A stretch of 21,306 nucleotides of DNA from 2-12-FULL-65-11 sp049679965 (GCA_049679965.1 JBAUGX010000201.1:1-21306), one strand, 5' to 3'. Shown: positions 6,955-14,341, counted from the first letter of the stretch. The notes: generated by a model from the letters alone, not told the origin. Numbers and translations are program-made.

Positions 6955-7542
6955 GTGACAGACGAAGCCTTGATGCTCGCGGTGCGCGACGGGGACGTCG
7001 CCCAGCTGGGCGCGCTGTTCGAGCGCTACCACACGGCGCTCTTCGACTTCCTGAGCCGGACGACCGGCGACCGGACGGTGGCCGAGGACCTCGTCCAGGA
7101 CGTCTTCGTCCGGATCCTGAAGTACCGGCGGACGTTCCGCGACGACAGCTGCTTCGAAGCCTGGGTGTTCGGCATTTCAAGGAACGCGAGGACGGATCAC
7201 TTCAGAAAGCGTGGGGCCGTCGAGCCTCTGGGCGATCGCGACCTCGACGTCGCGGCGCCCGGTCCGAGCCAGGCGCAGCGGTTCGAAGCCGGACGCGACT
7301 CGAAGCGATTGAAGCGGGCGCTGCTGCTGCTCGCCGACGACAAGCGCGAACTGCTGGTGCTGGCCCGCTACCAGCAGATGAGCTACGAGCACATTGGCGC
7401 GGTGCTCGGCATCGAGGTGGGCGCGGTCAAGGTGCGGGTCCACCGGGCCGTCAAGGAACTGCGGGAGATCTTCCTCCGACTCTCTGATGGGGACGAAGCA
7501 TGGAATGCGAAGAAGTCCGGAACCGACTTGCGGATCATCTGA
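6955..7542 (+). CDS. ECF-type RNA polymerase sigma factor
   Basis: This is a small sigma-70-family factor that directs RNA polymerase to a regulon under control of the anti-sigma factor encoded next. Region 2 runs from LGALFERYHTALFDFLSR through AEDLVQDVFVRILKYRR to FEAWVFGISRNARTDHFRKR. Region 4 is the helix-turn-helix YQQMSYEHIGAVLGIEVGAV followed by KVRVHRAVKELREIF. There is no region 3, as expected for an ECF factor. Three starts are possible: GTG at 6922, GTG at 6955 and ATG at 6973. I prefer 6955 because it begins just before the usual DEALMLAVRDGD leader and leaves room for the putative promoter at 6902; none has a strong ribosome site. The 3' end overlaps the anti-sigma gene by 43 bp, so the last residues after region 4 are out-of-frame anti-sigma sequence, and translation is likely coupled. 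Confidence 0.88.
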   Translation: MTDEALMLAVRDGDVAQLGALFERYHTALFDFLSRTTGDRTVAEDLVQDVFVRILKYRRTFRDDSCFEAWVFGISRNARTDHFRKRGAVEPLGDRDLDVAAPGPSQAQRFEAGRDSKRLKRALLLLADDKRELLVLARYQQMSYEHIGAVLGIEVGAVKVRVHRAVKELREIFLRLSDGDEAWNAKKSGTDLRII

Positions 7543-8336
7543 ACGGCGGGCTGGAGGCCCAGGACACGTCGTCGCGCGCGGCGCTCGTCGAGCACCTGGC
7601 CGGCTGCGCCGCGTGCCGGGCCGAAGCCGAGGCGCTCGAGGACGTGTGGGCGAGGCTCGGTGAGATTCCGGCGGATCTCATGAACCCTGCGGCCATGCGG
7701 GAGCGGTTCGACGAGATGCTCGACGGCTATCAGCAGGGCCTCGAAGACCGGCGGCCGGCCAGGCTCTGGAACGGCGTGAACGCGCGGTTGGAGTGGCGCC
7801 GGCCGATCGTTCAGACGATGCTTGCGGCGGCGCTTCTTGTCGTTGGTGTTGTGGCCGGTGGCGCGTTTGATCGCCTCCTTCCAAAACCGGCACCCGTGCC
7901 CGACGCCAACCTCACCGAGCTCCGCCGCGAGCTCCACGACGTGCGCGAGATGCTCACGCTGTCGCTGATGCAACAGCAGTCGGCGACCGAGCGGCTGCGC
8001 GGCGTGAGCTGGAGCAACGAGATCGATCAGCCTGGCAACGAGATTGTCAGCGCGCTGCTCGACACGCTCCTGCACGATCAAAACGTGAACGTGCGGCTGG
8101 CGGCGGTCGACGCGCTTCGTCGATTCAGCGCCCAGGACAGCGTCCGCAAGGGTACGGTGCAGGCGCTCGCCGACGCCGCCTCGTCTCCACTCGTGCAGGT
8201 CGCGCTCATCGACTTCATGGTGGAAACCAAGGACACCGAAGCCGTCGCGACGCTGCGGCGGATCTCGCGGGATTCGATGGTCAATGAAGCGGTGCGGGGC
8301 CGCGCGGTCCAGGGTCTCGAAAGGTTGGGGTCATGA
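7500..8336 (+). CDS. Membrane anti-sigma factor: zinc-finger domain plus HEAT-like repeats
   Basis: The 278-residue protein starts with a ZAS/zf-HC2-type anti-sigma domain; the H-x3-C-x2-C motif is H32, C36, C39 in EHLAGCAAC, with C3 as likely fourth ligand. This domain normally binds and silences its cognate ECF factor, here the gene it overlaps. A single membrane segment spans about 103-123 (IVQTMLAAALLVVGVVAGGA). A coiled or helical linker follows (about 135-165). Residues about 175-278 look like HEAT repeats (VNVRLAAVDALRRFS, LVQVALIDFMVETKDTEAVATL, MVNEAVRGRAVQGLERL), placed in the periplasm as the probable sensing or docking part. A GGGGAC site precedes the ATG. Its stop overlaps the next start in an ATGA. 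The signal it detects is unknown. Confidence 0.87.
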   Translation: MECEEVRNRLADHLNGGLEAQDTSSRAALVEHLAGCAACRAEAEALEDVWARLGEIPADLMNPAAMRERFDEMLDGYQQGLEDRRPARLWNGVNARLEWRRPIVQTMLAAALLVVGVVAGGAFDRLLPKPAPVPDANLTELRRELHDVREMLTLSLMQQQSATERLRGVSWSNEIDQPGNEIVSALLDTLLHDQNVNVRLAAVDALRRFSAQDSVRKGTVQALADAASSPLVQVALIDFMVETKDTEAVATLRRISRDSMVNEAVRGRAVQGLERLGS

Positions 8337-9181
8337 GCAGCATGAAACGGATCAGTGTCTTCGTCGTCACTCTCGCCGCGTTGCTCGCGACGCGCCCGCT
8401 CGTCCTGGCGCAGGGCGATGTCGATCGCGTGACCGTGGCCTTCAGCGATCCCTCCCGGCCCGGCACGATCAGGGTCAATCTCATGCAAGGCCGAATCACC
8501 GTGAAAGGCACGAACCGAAGGGACGTCGCCGTGGTCTATCCCGCGGCGAGCGAGGCGACACGCCGCAGGGCAGACCAGCCTCCGGAAACCTCAGGCCTCC
8601 GACGGCTCACCCAGCCGACCGGCCTGACGATCGACGAGGAGAACAATGTGATGTCGATCGGAAACGGCCGGTTCGGCGGCAAGGGCGGCGAGCTGACCAT
8701 CGAGGTCCCGCTCAAGACGAACCTGCGCCTGACCATGCTCAACGGCGGCCCGCTCGTCGTCGAGGGTGTCGAGGGCGAGATTGAGGTGAACAACATGAAC
8801 GGCCCGATTACGCTTACCGACGTTGCCGGGTCGGTTGTGGCCCATTCGATGAACGGCAAGGTCGTGGCGACTCTCCGGCAGGTGACGGCCCAGAAGCCGA
8901 TGGCGTTCACGTCGATGAATGGCGCCGTGGACGTGACGTTGCCGGGGGCCGTGAAGGCCAATCTGAAGCTGCGCAGCGACAACGGCGATATCTACACGGA
9001 TTTCGACGTGCAGTTGCGGGCGCAGGCCGCCAAGACGCCGACGGTGCAGGATTCTCGCAGCCGCGGCGGGCGCTTCCGGTTGGAGGTCGACAGTTCGGTG
9101 AACGGTTCCATCAACGGCGGAGGCCCGGAGTTCGAGATCCGAACCTTCAATGGGGCTATTTATCTTCGAAAAGGGAAGTAG
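8333..9181 (+). CDS. Secreted DUF4097-family beta-strand-repeat protein
   Basis: The 282-residue protein has a signal peptide (about 1-27, ending VLAQG) and a body built of short beta repeats of the DUF4097/putative-adhesin type. The repeat shows as a recurring x-N-G turn: MLNGGPL, NNMNGPI, HSMNGKV, TSMNGAV, SDNGDI, SSVNGSI, RTFNGAI (near residues 137, 156, 173, 196, 217, 257, 273). This should make a right-handed beta solenoid outside the cytoplasm. DUF4097 genes often follow ECF sigma/anti-sigma pairs in this kind of genome, and here the start overlaps the anti-sigma stop (ATGA), so it belongs to the same operon. It may be an envelope structural part or a ligand of the HEAT domain, but this is inference. 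A Gly/Arg-rich segment lies near 240-248. Confidence 0.85.
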   Translation: MSSMKRISVFVVTLAALLATRPLVLAQGDVDRVTVAFSDPSRPGTIRVNLMQGRITVKGTNRRDVAVVYPAASEATRRRADQPPETSGLRRLTQPTGLTIDEENNVMSIGNGRFGGKGGELTIEVPLKTNLRLTMLNGGPLVVEGVEGEIEVNNMNGPITLTDVAGSVVAHSMNGKVVATLRQVTAQKPMAFTSMNGAVDVTLPGAVKANLKLRSDNGDIYTDFDVQLRAQAAKTPTVQDSRSRGGRFRLEVDSSVNGSINGGGPEFEIRTFNGAIYLRKGK

Positions 9182-9230
9182 CAAACTATTCCGCGCCGCA
9201 TACGTCTACATTCGAGGTCAAGGTGCGAAA

Positions 9231-11891
9231 GTGAACCGGTATCTAGCCACCGTCGCTCTCGCAGTCGCCATGGCGGCAGTCGCCGCAGCTCAAGTGCCGG
9301 TTCGCACCGAGCACTCGCACGCCACCCTGCAGGCCATGCGGGCGCCGCAGCCGCCCTTGATTGACGGCCGGCTGAGCGACGAGGTCTGGTCGCTGGCGCG
9401 GCCGGCAACGAACTTTACGCAGCAGGATCCCGAGGAAGGGAAGCCGGCCTCCGAGCGGACGGAAGTCCGCGTGCTCTATGACGAGGCCGCGTTGTACGTG
9501 TCCGCGCGGCTGTTTGACAGCCAGCCGGCGCTCATCTCGAAGCGGCTCTCCAAGCGAGACGACGATTCCGATGCGGACTTCGTGAAGATCTACCTCGACC
9601 CCATGCTCGACCACCTGACCGGCGTGTCCTTTCGCGTCACCGCGTCCGGGGTGCAGAGAGACTCGACCATCTTCAACGACACGGCTGACGACGCGACCTG
9701 GGATGCCGTCTGGCAGTCCGCGGTCTCGGTAGACGAAGCGGGCTGGTCGGCCGAGATTCGGATTCCCTTGTCGCAGCTCCGGTTCAAAGCGGTCGAGCAG
9801 CAGACCTGGGGGATCAACGTCGCGCGATTCATCCGCCGGAAGAACGAAACCGATTGGCTCGAGTTCGTGCCGAAGCGCGAGACCGGACTGTCCTCGCGGA
9901 TGGCGCACATCGACGGCTTCGACGGATTCCGTCCGAAGACCCACATCCAGGCGGTGCCGTACACGGCTGCACGCACTGAGTTCGTTCGGCCGAGATCCGG
10001 CGATCCCTTCAACGACGGTTCTCGCGGGTTTGGCGCGGCCGGTATCGATGTGAAGTGGGGGATTACCAGCACCTTCACGCTCGACGGCACGATCAACCCA
10101 GATTTCGGCCAGGTCGAGGTGGATCCGGCGGTCGTCAATCTCTCGGCGTTCGAGACGTTCTTTCCGGAGAAGCGGCCGTTCTTCCTCGAAGGCAGCCAGA
10201 TCTTCAACAACTTCGGCAGCAACGGCGCCAACAGCCAGTGGGGATTCAACACGGCCGACCCGCAGATCTTCTACTCGCGGCGCATCGGCCGCTCGCCGCA
10301 GCTGCAGGCCTCCGGAGATTTCGTCGATCCGCCGACCGCCACGACGATTCTGGGCGCGGCGAAGCTGACGGGGAAGACGTCCAGCGGATGGAGTATCGGG
10401 CTGGTGAACGCCGTCACCGATCGAGAGTTCGCGAGCACCGCGACGGGATCCGTCTTTGGCGAGAGCGAAGTCGAGCCGCTCACGAACTATTTCGTCGCAC
10501 GCATGCAGCGCGATATCGGACGTCGCGCCGGCCTCGGGTTCATGACGACCGCTGTCACGCGCAGCCTTCGCACACCCGCGCTCGCCAACACGCTGTCGGA
10601 CAACGCCGATGTCGCCGGAGCGGACGGGTACTGGTTCTTGAGCGACAAGCGCAACTGGGTGGTGAACGGGAAATTGGCCGTCAGCCGCATCAGCGGATCG
10701 ACGGCCGCCATGACACGCGCGCAGCGCGCCTCCCAGCGGTACTACCAGCGTCCCGACGCCCCGCATGTTGATTTCGACCCGAACCGGAAGGCGCTTGCGG
10801 GGTTCGCCGGACGGACCAACCTCAACAAGAACAGCGGCCTCTGGTCGGTCAACGCCACGTTGTGGGGTGTCAGCCCGGGGTTCGAGAGCAACGACCTGGG
10901 ATTCATGGGCACGAGCGATCGCGCCGGCGGGCACGTCGTCTTTCTCAAGCGCTACGTCACGCCCGACCGGTATACGCGCCAGAAGACCTGGTGGGTGGCC
11001 AAGTCGTGGAACTGGAACTTCAATAGCGAGATGCAGAGCGATCAGATTCAGGGACAGGTGTCGAACACGTTCCTGAGCTACTGGTACTTCAACGGCGGCG
11101 GCGGCTGGCGTGCCGAAACCCAGGACGATCGGGCAACGCGCGGCGGGCCCTCGATGGTCAATCCGTCCGGCCAGTTCTGGAACCTCAACGGCGGGTCGGA
11201 TTCGCGTCGATGGCTGTCGTTCAATGCGTACATCAACGGCGGGTCGAACGAGGTGGGCAGCTGGAACCGCAACGTCGGTTTCACGATCAATCTCAAGCCC
11301 TCGCCGATGCTGACCATTTCCACCGGGCCGCAGCTCAACCGGTCGCTGACCTTCGCGCAGTACGTCAAGACCGTGACCGACGCCACGGCGACGGACACCT
11401 ACGGCGAGCGCGACGTCTTCGGTTCGCTCGACCAGACGCAGCTGTCGATGGTCACGCGCGTGAACGCGATTCTGTCGCCGCGTCTGTCACTCCAGGTGTT
11501 CGCCCAGCCGCTCATCGCCACCGGCCGCTACGACAGCTTCAGGGAGCTGGCCAGGCCGAGCACCTTCGACTTCCGCTACTACGGCGCTGCTGGCACATCG
11601 CAGAGCTATGACGCCGCGTCGCGCACGTATCTCGTCGATCCGGACGAAGCGGGGCCGGCGAACGCGTTCTCGTTCGGCAATCCCGATTTCAATCTCAAGT
11701 CGCTGCGCCTCAACACCGTCTTCCGCTATGAACTCAAGCCAGGGTCGGCCTTCTACGCCGTGTGGACGCGCCAGCAGCAGGACCAGGCCTATCCCGGCGA
11801 TTTCTCGCTCGGTCGGGATACCGACGGCCTCTTCTCGGCGCCCGGCGACGATGTGTTCCTCATGAAGATCGCCTACTGGCTCGGACGATAG
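9231..11891 (+). CDS. DUF5916-family protein with CBM9-like N-terminus (probable outer-membrane beta-barrel)
   Basis: The 886-residue protein begins with a signal peptide (VNRYLATVALAVAMAAVAAAQ). Next comes a CBM9-like beta-sandwich (about 35-210) that opens with PPLIDGRLSDEVWSLA and continues to SAEIRIPLSQLRF, which in related proteins binds carbohydrate or acts as a lid. The remainder is the DUF5916 region, marked by DGTINPDFGQVEVDPAVVN, FFPEKRPFFLEGSQIF and FYSRRIGR, and then many alternating strands, consistent with an outer-membrane barrel. The start is the GTG at 9231: AAGGTG lies five bases upstream and the signal peptide begins there; the frame is open further upstream to 9150 but that would overlap the DUF4097 gene. 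It follows that gene by 49 bp and is the last gene of the sigma-factor operon. It converges with the next gene at 14 bp. The substrate is unknown. Confidence 0.87.
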   Translation: MNRYLATVALAVAMAAVAAAQVPVRTEHSHATLQAMRAPQPPLIDGRLSDEVWSLARPATNFTQQDPEEGKPASERTEVRVLYDEAALYVSARLFDSQPALISKRLSKRDDDSDADFVKIYLDPMLDHLTGVSFRVTASGVQRDSTIFNDTADDATWDAVWQSAVSVDEAGWSAEIRIPLSQLRFKAVEQQTWGINVARFIRRKNETDWLEFVPKRETGLSSRMAHIDGFDGFRPKTHIQAVPYTAARTEFVRPRSGDPFNDGSRGFGAAGIDVKWGITSTFTLDGTINPDFGQVEVDPAVVNLSAFETFFPEKRPFFLEGSQIFNNFGSNGANSQWGFNTADPQIFYSRRIGRSPQLQASGDFVDPPTATTILGAAKLTGKTSSGWSIGLVNAVTDREFASTATGSVFGESEVEPLTNYFVARMQRDIGRRAGLGFMTTAVTRSLRTPALANTLSDNADVAGADGYWFLSDKRNWVVNGKLAVSRISGSTAAMTRAQRASQRYYQRPDAPHVDFDPNRKALAGFAGRTNLNKNSGLWSVNATLWGVSPGFESNDLGFMGTSDRAGGHVVFLKRYVTPDRYTRQKTWWVAKSWNWNFNSEMQSDQIQGQVSNTFLSYWYFNGGGGWRAETQDDRATRGGPSMVNPSGQFWNLNGGSDSRRWLSFNAYINGGSNEVGSWNRNVGFTINLKPSPMLTISTGPQLNRSLTFAQYVKTVTDATATDTYGERDVFGSLDQTQLSMVTRVNAILSPRLSLQVFAQPLIATGRYDSFRELARPSTFDFRYYGAAGTSQSYDAASRTYLVDPDEAGPANAFSFGNPDFNLKSLRLNTVFRYELKPGSAFYAVWTRQQQDQAYPGDFSLGRDTDGLFSAPGDDVFLMKIAYWLGR

Positions 11892-11905
11892 CCGGCAGGT
11901 CTTCG

Positions 11906-12943
11906 TCAGCGCGCCCCTCCGGCCGGCGCCGCCGCAGGGCGTGTCCCTTTCAGCGTGGCATAGACGGCCGCGATGTGTGCCTCGCGGTTGGTGTCCCAGC
12001 GCTCAAACCCCTTGTAGGCTTCGAGCATGAGCGTCTTCTGGATCTCCGCAAGACTACGGCCCGCCGCGACGCCGGCTGCGACACCGCTTGAAATGTCCTC
12101 CAGATAGCGCAGGGTATCGGCGGCGTCCCTCTTCGTCCCAGCCAGCGCATGTCCGGTCAGCGCGTGCTCGAAATCGAGCGCATTGATGATCCGAAGGGCG
12201 TCGATCCATGCCCCAACCGTTGGCGCCAGGCCACCCGGCAGTCGCCGTACCTGCAGGATATCCGCGCTGAACACGGCGCGCTCGCCGGGAAAGTGCAACA
12301 CGGAGCTGTCGTCGGCATGCGCGGTGCCGAGATGGGTCATCGTCACCTGCTTCCCCCCAAGCGTGACGGTGTGCCGATCGGTAAAGGTCGTGGTCGGCGG
12401 ATACACGTCGCTGACCGATCCGCGCGCAATCTCGGCACCGCTCACGACGTCGTCGCGGTTGAAGTCGAAGAGCGCGAAACGCTCGGCGATGGCGTCGGTC
12501 GCCTCGGTTCGCTCGACGAGCCCGTTGCGGTTGACGTCCATCTTCACGGCTTCAGCCGTCAACGGCGGATTGCCGGCCGGGGGCGCGAGCGCCGCCAGCA
12601 TGTTCCGATGTCCGACGAACTCGGCCGTGTCGGCGAAGACGACGCCGCCCGAGGCATGATCCCAGTCTCGATGCGTGTACAGGACGTAGCGAACGGGCAC
12701 TCTGAACCGTGACGCCAGCTCCGCCTTGAGCCAGCGCGCGAAGTCGCGGTTGATCGGATCGCTCATGATGATGCCGTCTGGCGTCACCAGGAACACTGTG
12801 TAGTGGTTGTTGTTCTGTGCGCGATAGAGCTGATCGGTGACGTTCACGATGCCGCGCGCGGGCGGCTGCTGAGCGGCAGCCCCCGATACGAGGCTCAGGA
12901 GTGAACACAGTGACAGGACGATATAGGTGGTCATTCGGATCAT
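11906..12943 (-). CDS. Secreted MBL-fold protein with two EF-hand loops and a changed metal motif
   Basis: The 345-residue protein has a signal peptide (about 1-25) and a metallo-beta-lactamase fold. The metal motif reads THRDWDH (91-96), so the second His of HxHxDH is Asp93; the other ligands are visible as H209 (GTAHADD), D228 (FSADIL) and H265 (LTGHAL). Two canonical calcium-binding EF loops are inserted at 136-147 (D136, N138, N140, E147) and 160-171 (D160, N162, D164, E171), making an EF-hand pair within the enzyme. The start at 12943 is chosen because GGGGAG lies upstream and the signal peptide begins MIRMTTYIVL; the frame stays open to 13006. Calcium-dependent folding or regulation is likely. 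Whether it is a hydrolase with one or two metals cannot be told. Confidence 0.85.
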   Translation of the reverse strand: MIRMTTYIVLSLCSLLSLVSGAAAQQPPARGIVNVTDQLYRAQNNNHYTVFLVTPDGIIMSDPINRDFARWLKAELASRFRVPVRYVLYTHRDWDHASGGVVFADTAEFVGHRNMLAALAPPAGNPPLTAEAVKMDVNRNGLVERTEATDAIAERFALFDFNRDDVVSGAEIARGSVSDVYPPTTTFTDRHTVTLGGKQVTMTHLGTAHADDSSVLHFPGERAVFSADILQVRRLPGGLAPTVGAWIDALRIINALDFEHALTGHALAGTKRDAADTLRYLEDISSGVAAGVAAGRSLAEIQKTLMLEAYKGFERWDTNREAHIAAVYATLKGTRPAAAPAGGAR

Positions 12944-13238
12944 GGTGATCTCCCCTTGCACAGCCGTGTTGCCTTGGTCCGCGACCTGCGCGCCGCCGGC
13001 TTCCAAGGGGATTATCGATCATCGACCGCCATCGCGTCACGACTAGAGTGCGGGAATGCGCGATGAAGGCGCGTCCCGAGGTGAACCTGTTCGCGGAGGA
13101 CCTCGACGCATCCCAACATCCTTGGAACGTATCTCGCGACGCAAGTGGTGTACGCGACGGTGGGTCACGCCGAACGAGGCCAGTGCCCTGCATCGAATGG
13201 CCTGGGAAACGGTGCAACAATCCAGACAACGATGATCG

Positions 13239-13267
13239 TTGACACGGTCTTGTTAATTAGCTAATGT
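13239..13267 (+). promoter_or_regulatory. Promoter of the SdpR-like gene (TTGACA-17-TAATGT)
   Basis: TTGACA (13239-13244) and TAATGT (13262-13267) are 17 bp apart. Transcription would begin near 13274, some 12 bases before the GTG start at 13286. Confidence 0.6.
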
Positions 13268-13277
13268 GCTAATCAAC
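13252..13277 (+). promoter_or_regulatory. Operator candidate: inverted repeat centred on the -10 box
   Basis: The arms GTTAATTAGC (13252-13261) and GCTAATCAAC (13268-13277) match at 9 of 10 positions as inverted repeats. The 6-bp spacer is exactly the -10 hexamer TAATGT. A repressor bound here would block the promoter. The best candidate ligand is the regulator encoded immediately downstream. Confidence 0.65.
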
Positions 13278-13285
13278 TACAGAAC

Positions 13286-13606
13286 GTGGCATCCACCGAC
13301 GCCGTCTTTCGCGCCCTGGCCGACGAGACCCGGCGGGACATCCTGCGGATGCTCCGCACGGGCCCTCGTACGTCAGGAGAGATTGCGGACAGGTTCGATT
13401 CCAGCTGGCCGACGATTTCCCGGCACCTCTCGGTGTTGCGGGATGCCGGCCTCGTCACGACCGAGCGGAAGGGGCAGGAGATTCACTACGAGCTCAACAC
13501 CACGGTGTTCGAAGACGTCGTGCAGCATCTGATGGGTTGGATCAAGCCCAGAACGGCGAACGGGAAGTCGCGCCAGGGCCGAACCGGGCGTGGGCAAGAG
13601 GCATAG
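13286..13606 (+). CDS. SdpR-like ArsR-family winged-helix repressor
   Basis: The 106-residue protein is a compact ArsR-type winged helix. It begins DAVFRALADETRRDILRMLR, has the recognition helix SSWPTISRHLSVLRDAGLV and the wing KGQEIHYELNTT, and ends with a helix TVFEDVVQHLMGW. The LNTTVFED signature and the overall pattern match the SdpR autorepressor of Bacillus subtilis better than metal-sensing ArsR proteins, and no ArsR metal-binding cysteines are present. The start is a GTG; the Arg/Gln-rich C-terminal tail (KPRTANGKSRQGR) is probably disordered. The gene for an SdpI-like membrane protein follows 12 bp later, so the pair is an operon. A near-perfect operator over its promoter suggests autorepression. 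In B. subtilis, SdpI captures SdpR at the membrane when toxin is present; the same relay here is inference. Confidence 0.85.
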   Translation: MASTDAVFRALADETRRDILRMLRTGPRTSGEIADRFDSSWPTISRHLSVLRDAGLVTTERKGQEIHYELNTTVFEDVVQHLMGWIKPRTANGKSRQGRTGRGQEA

Positions 13607-13618
13607 AGGAGGTGTGAG

Positions 13619-14275
13619 ATGGCAGCATTCTCGACGTCGCGCCATGTGGTCGTCATTGCGATCGGCTATCTTGTGAGCCTCCTGATGTTTTCGAGGCTTC
13701 CTGGTTTCACGTCAGGTGGCGGCCCGCTCTCGGCGCGAATCGAATTCGCGTTGGTCCTTCCAACCGCCGCCGCCGTGATCTACTTCGTGGTCCGCCGCGT
13801 GTGGGCCAGAGATTCGGTTCGAGACACCGAAGGCGCCTTCGAGCCGACCTACAGCGCCATTGTCTTTGCGGTCATGCTGTTCCTCACGGCGATTCACGTG
13901 ATGCTCATGACGACGCTGGCGGGCGTCATCACCGAGCGGGGATGGCAGGCGCGAGTCACGATCGTACTCTTCGGTCTGCTCATGATCAGAATCGGCGATC
14001 TCCTGCCGCGGACGCGGCCGAACCTCGCCGTGGGCATCCGCACGCCAGGGACGCTGACGAATCGCTGCCTTTGGGTGCAGACGCACCGGATGGCCGGGTA
14101 CGTGACGGTCGGCCTCGGCATGGTGTTCGCGTTGTCGGGCGCCTTCCTGTCGGAGCCGATCTTTTCGCGCGTGATGGGATCGGCCATGCTCGGCGCGGCG
14201 GGCCTCTTCGTCGTGTCGTACGGCGTGTATTCGCTCCGCCTTCGCAAGGGTCCGGCTGAAGCCGGACACTACTGA
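13619..14275 (+). CDS. SdpI-like membrane protein (immunity/signal-transduction family)
   Basis: The 218-residue protein has about six membrane segments (near 10-25, 42-59, 80-100, 112-129, 160-176, 186-205). The SdpI-family signature is clear between 126 and 160: GDLLPRTRPNLAVGIRTPGT, then LTNRCLWVQTHRMAG. In B. subtilis the SdpI protein gives immunity to the SdpC toxin and also sequesters the repressor SdpR; many bacteria carry SdpI homologues without a known toxin. Here the regulator gene lies directly upstream, in the order R-I. A GAGGAGG site lies about 8 bases before the ATG. The final eight residues (GPAEAGHY) and the stop codon come from the first of three palindromic repeats, so the natural C-terminus has probably been replaced by repeat insertion. 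Confidence 0.87.
   Translation: MAAFSTSRHVVVIAIGYLVSLLMFSRLPGFTSGGGPLSARIEFALVLPTAAAVIYFVVRRVWARDSVRDTEGAFEPTYSAIVFAVMLFLTAIHVMLMTTLAGVITERGWQARVTIVLFGLLMIRIGDLLPRTRPNLAVGIRTPGTLTNRCLWVQTHRMAGYVTVGLGMVFALSGAFLSEPIFSRVMGSAMLGAAGLFVVSYGVYSLRLRKGPAEAGHY
14250..14274 (+). repeat. REP-like palindromic repeat, copy 1 (inside the SdpI-like gene)
   Basis: GTCCGGCTGAAGCCGGAC is an 8-bp perfect stem with a 2-base loop and is followed by ACTACTG. It codes for the PAEAGHY tail of the SdpI-like protein and supplies its stop codon. Confidence 0.88.
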
Positions 14276-14284
14276 AGAACGAAC

Positions 14285-14309
14285 GTCCGGCTGAAGCCGG
14301 ACACTACTG
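14285..14309 (+). repeat. REP-like palindromic repeat, copy 2
   Basis: This is an exact 25-base copy of repeat 1 in the same direction, 10 bases further on. Confidence 0.9.
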
Positions 14310-14320
14310 TCCCAAATCGC

Positions 14321-14341
14321 AGTGTCCGCCTTTAGGCGGAC
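14321..14341 (-). repeat. REP-like palindromic repeat, copy 3 (inverted)
   Basis: GTCCGCCTTTAGGCGGAC has the same 8-bp stem design, with one G-C pair flipped to C-G, and its AGTGT tail lies on the other side, so the copy is inverted. Copies 2 and 3 are joined by the facing arms GGACACT and AGTGTCC, making a large symmetric hairpin that could act as a transcription or RNA-stability block before the ABC genes. Confidence 0.85.

Larger units (their letters stand above)
12944..13285. other. Intergenic region between the EF-hand MBL gene and the SdpR-like gene
   Basis: This gap of about 340 bp holds the divergent promoters. On the minus side a weak GTGACG (13035-13040), 18 bp, GATAAT (13011-13016) could serve the MBL gene. 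On the plus side the promoter and operator of the SdpR-like gene lie at 13239-13277. The middle (about 13030-13235) has short open frames in several directions (one starts MKARPEVNLFAEDL) but nothing I recognise and no ribosome site; it may be a gene remnant. Confidence 0.5.

Noticed and set aside
9243..10934. A 563-residue open frame on the minus strand opposite the DUF5916 gene
   Set aside because: Shadow composition, no motif; the opposite strand encodes clear CBM9 and DUF5916 signatures.
12952..13010. Inverted arms CCCCTTG and CAAGGGG around the leader of the EF-hand MBL gene
   Set aside because: The arms are only 7 bp and 45 bp apart, and the predicted start of transcription may exclude one arm; chance is a fair explanation.
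13048..13242. A 64-residue plus-strand open frame in the intergenic gap
   Set aside because: No ribosome site, no recognisable motif, and it runs into the promoter of the SdpR-like gene; kept only as a possible remnant.
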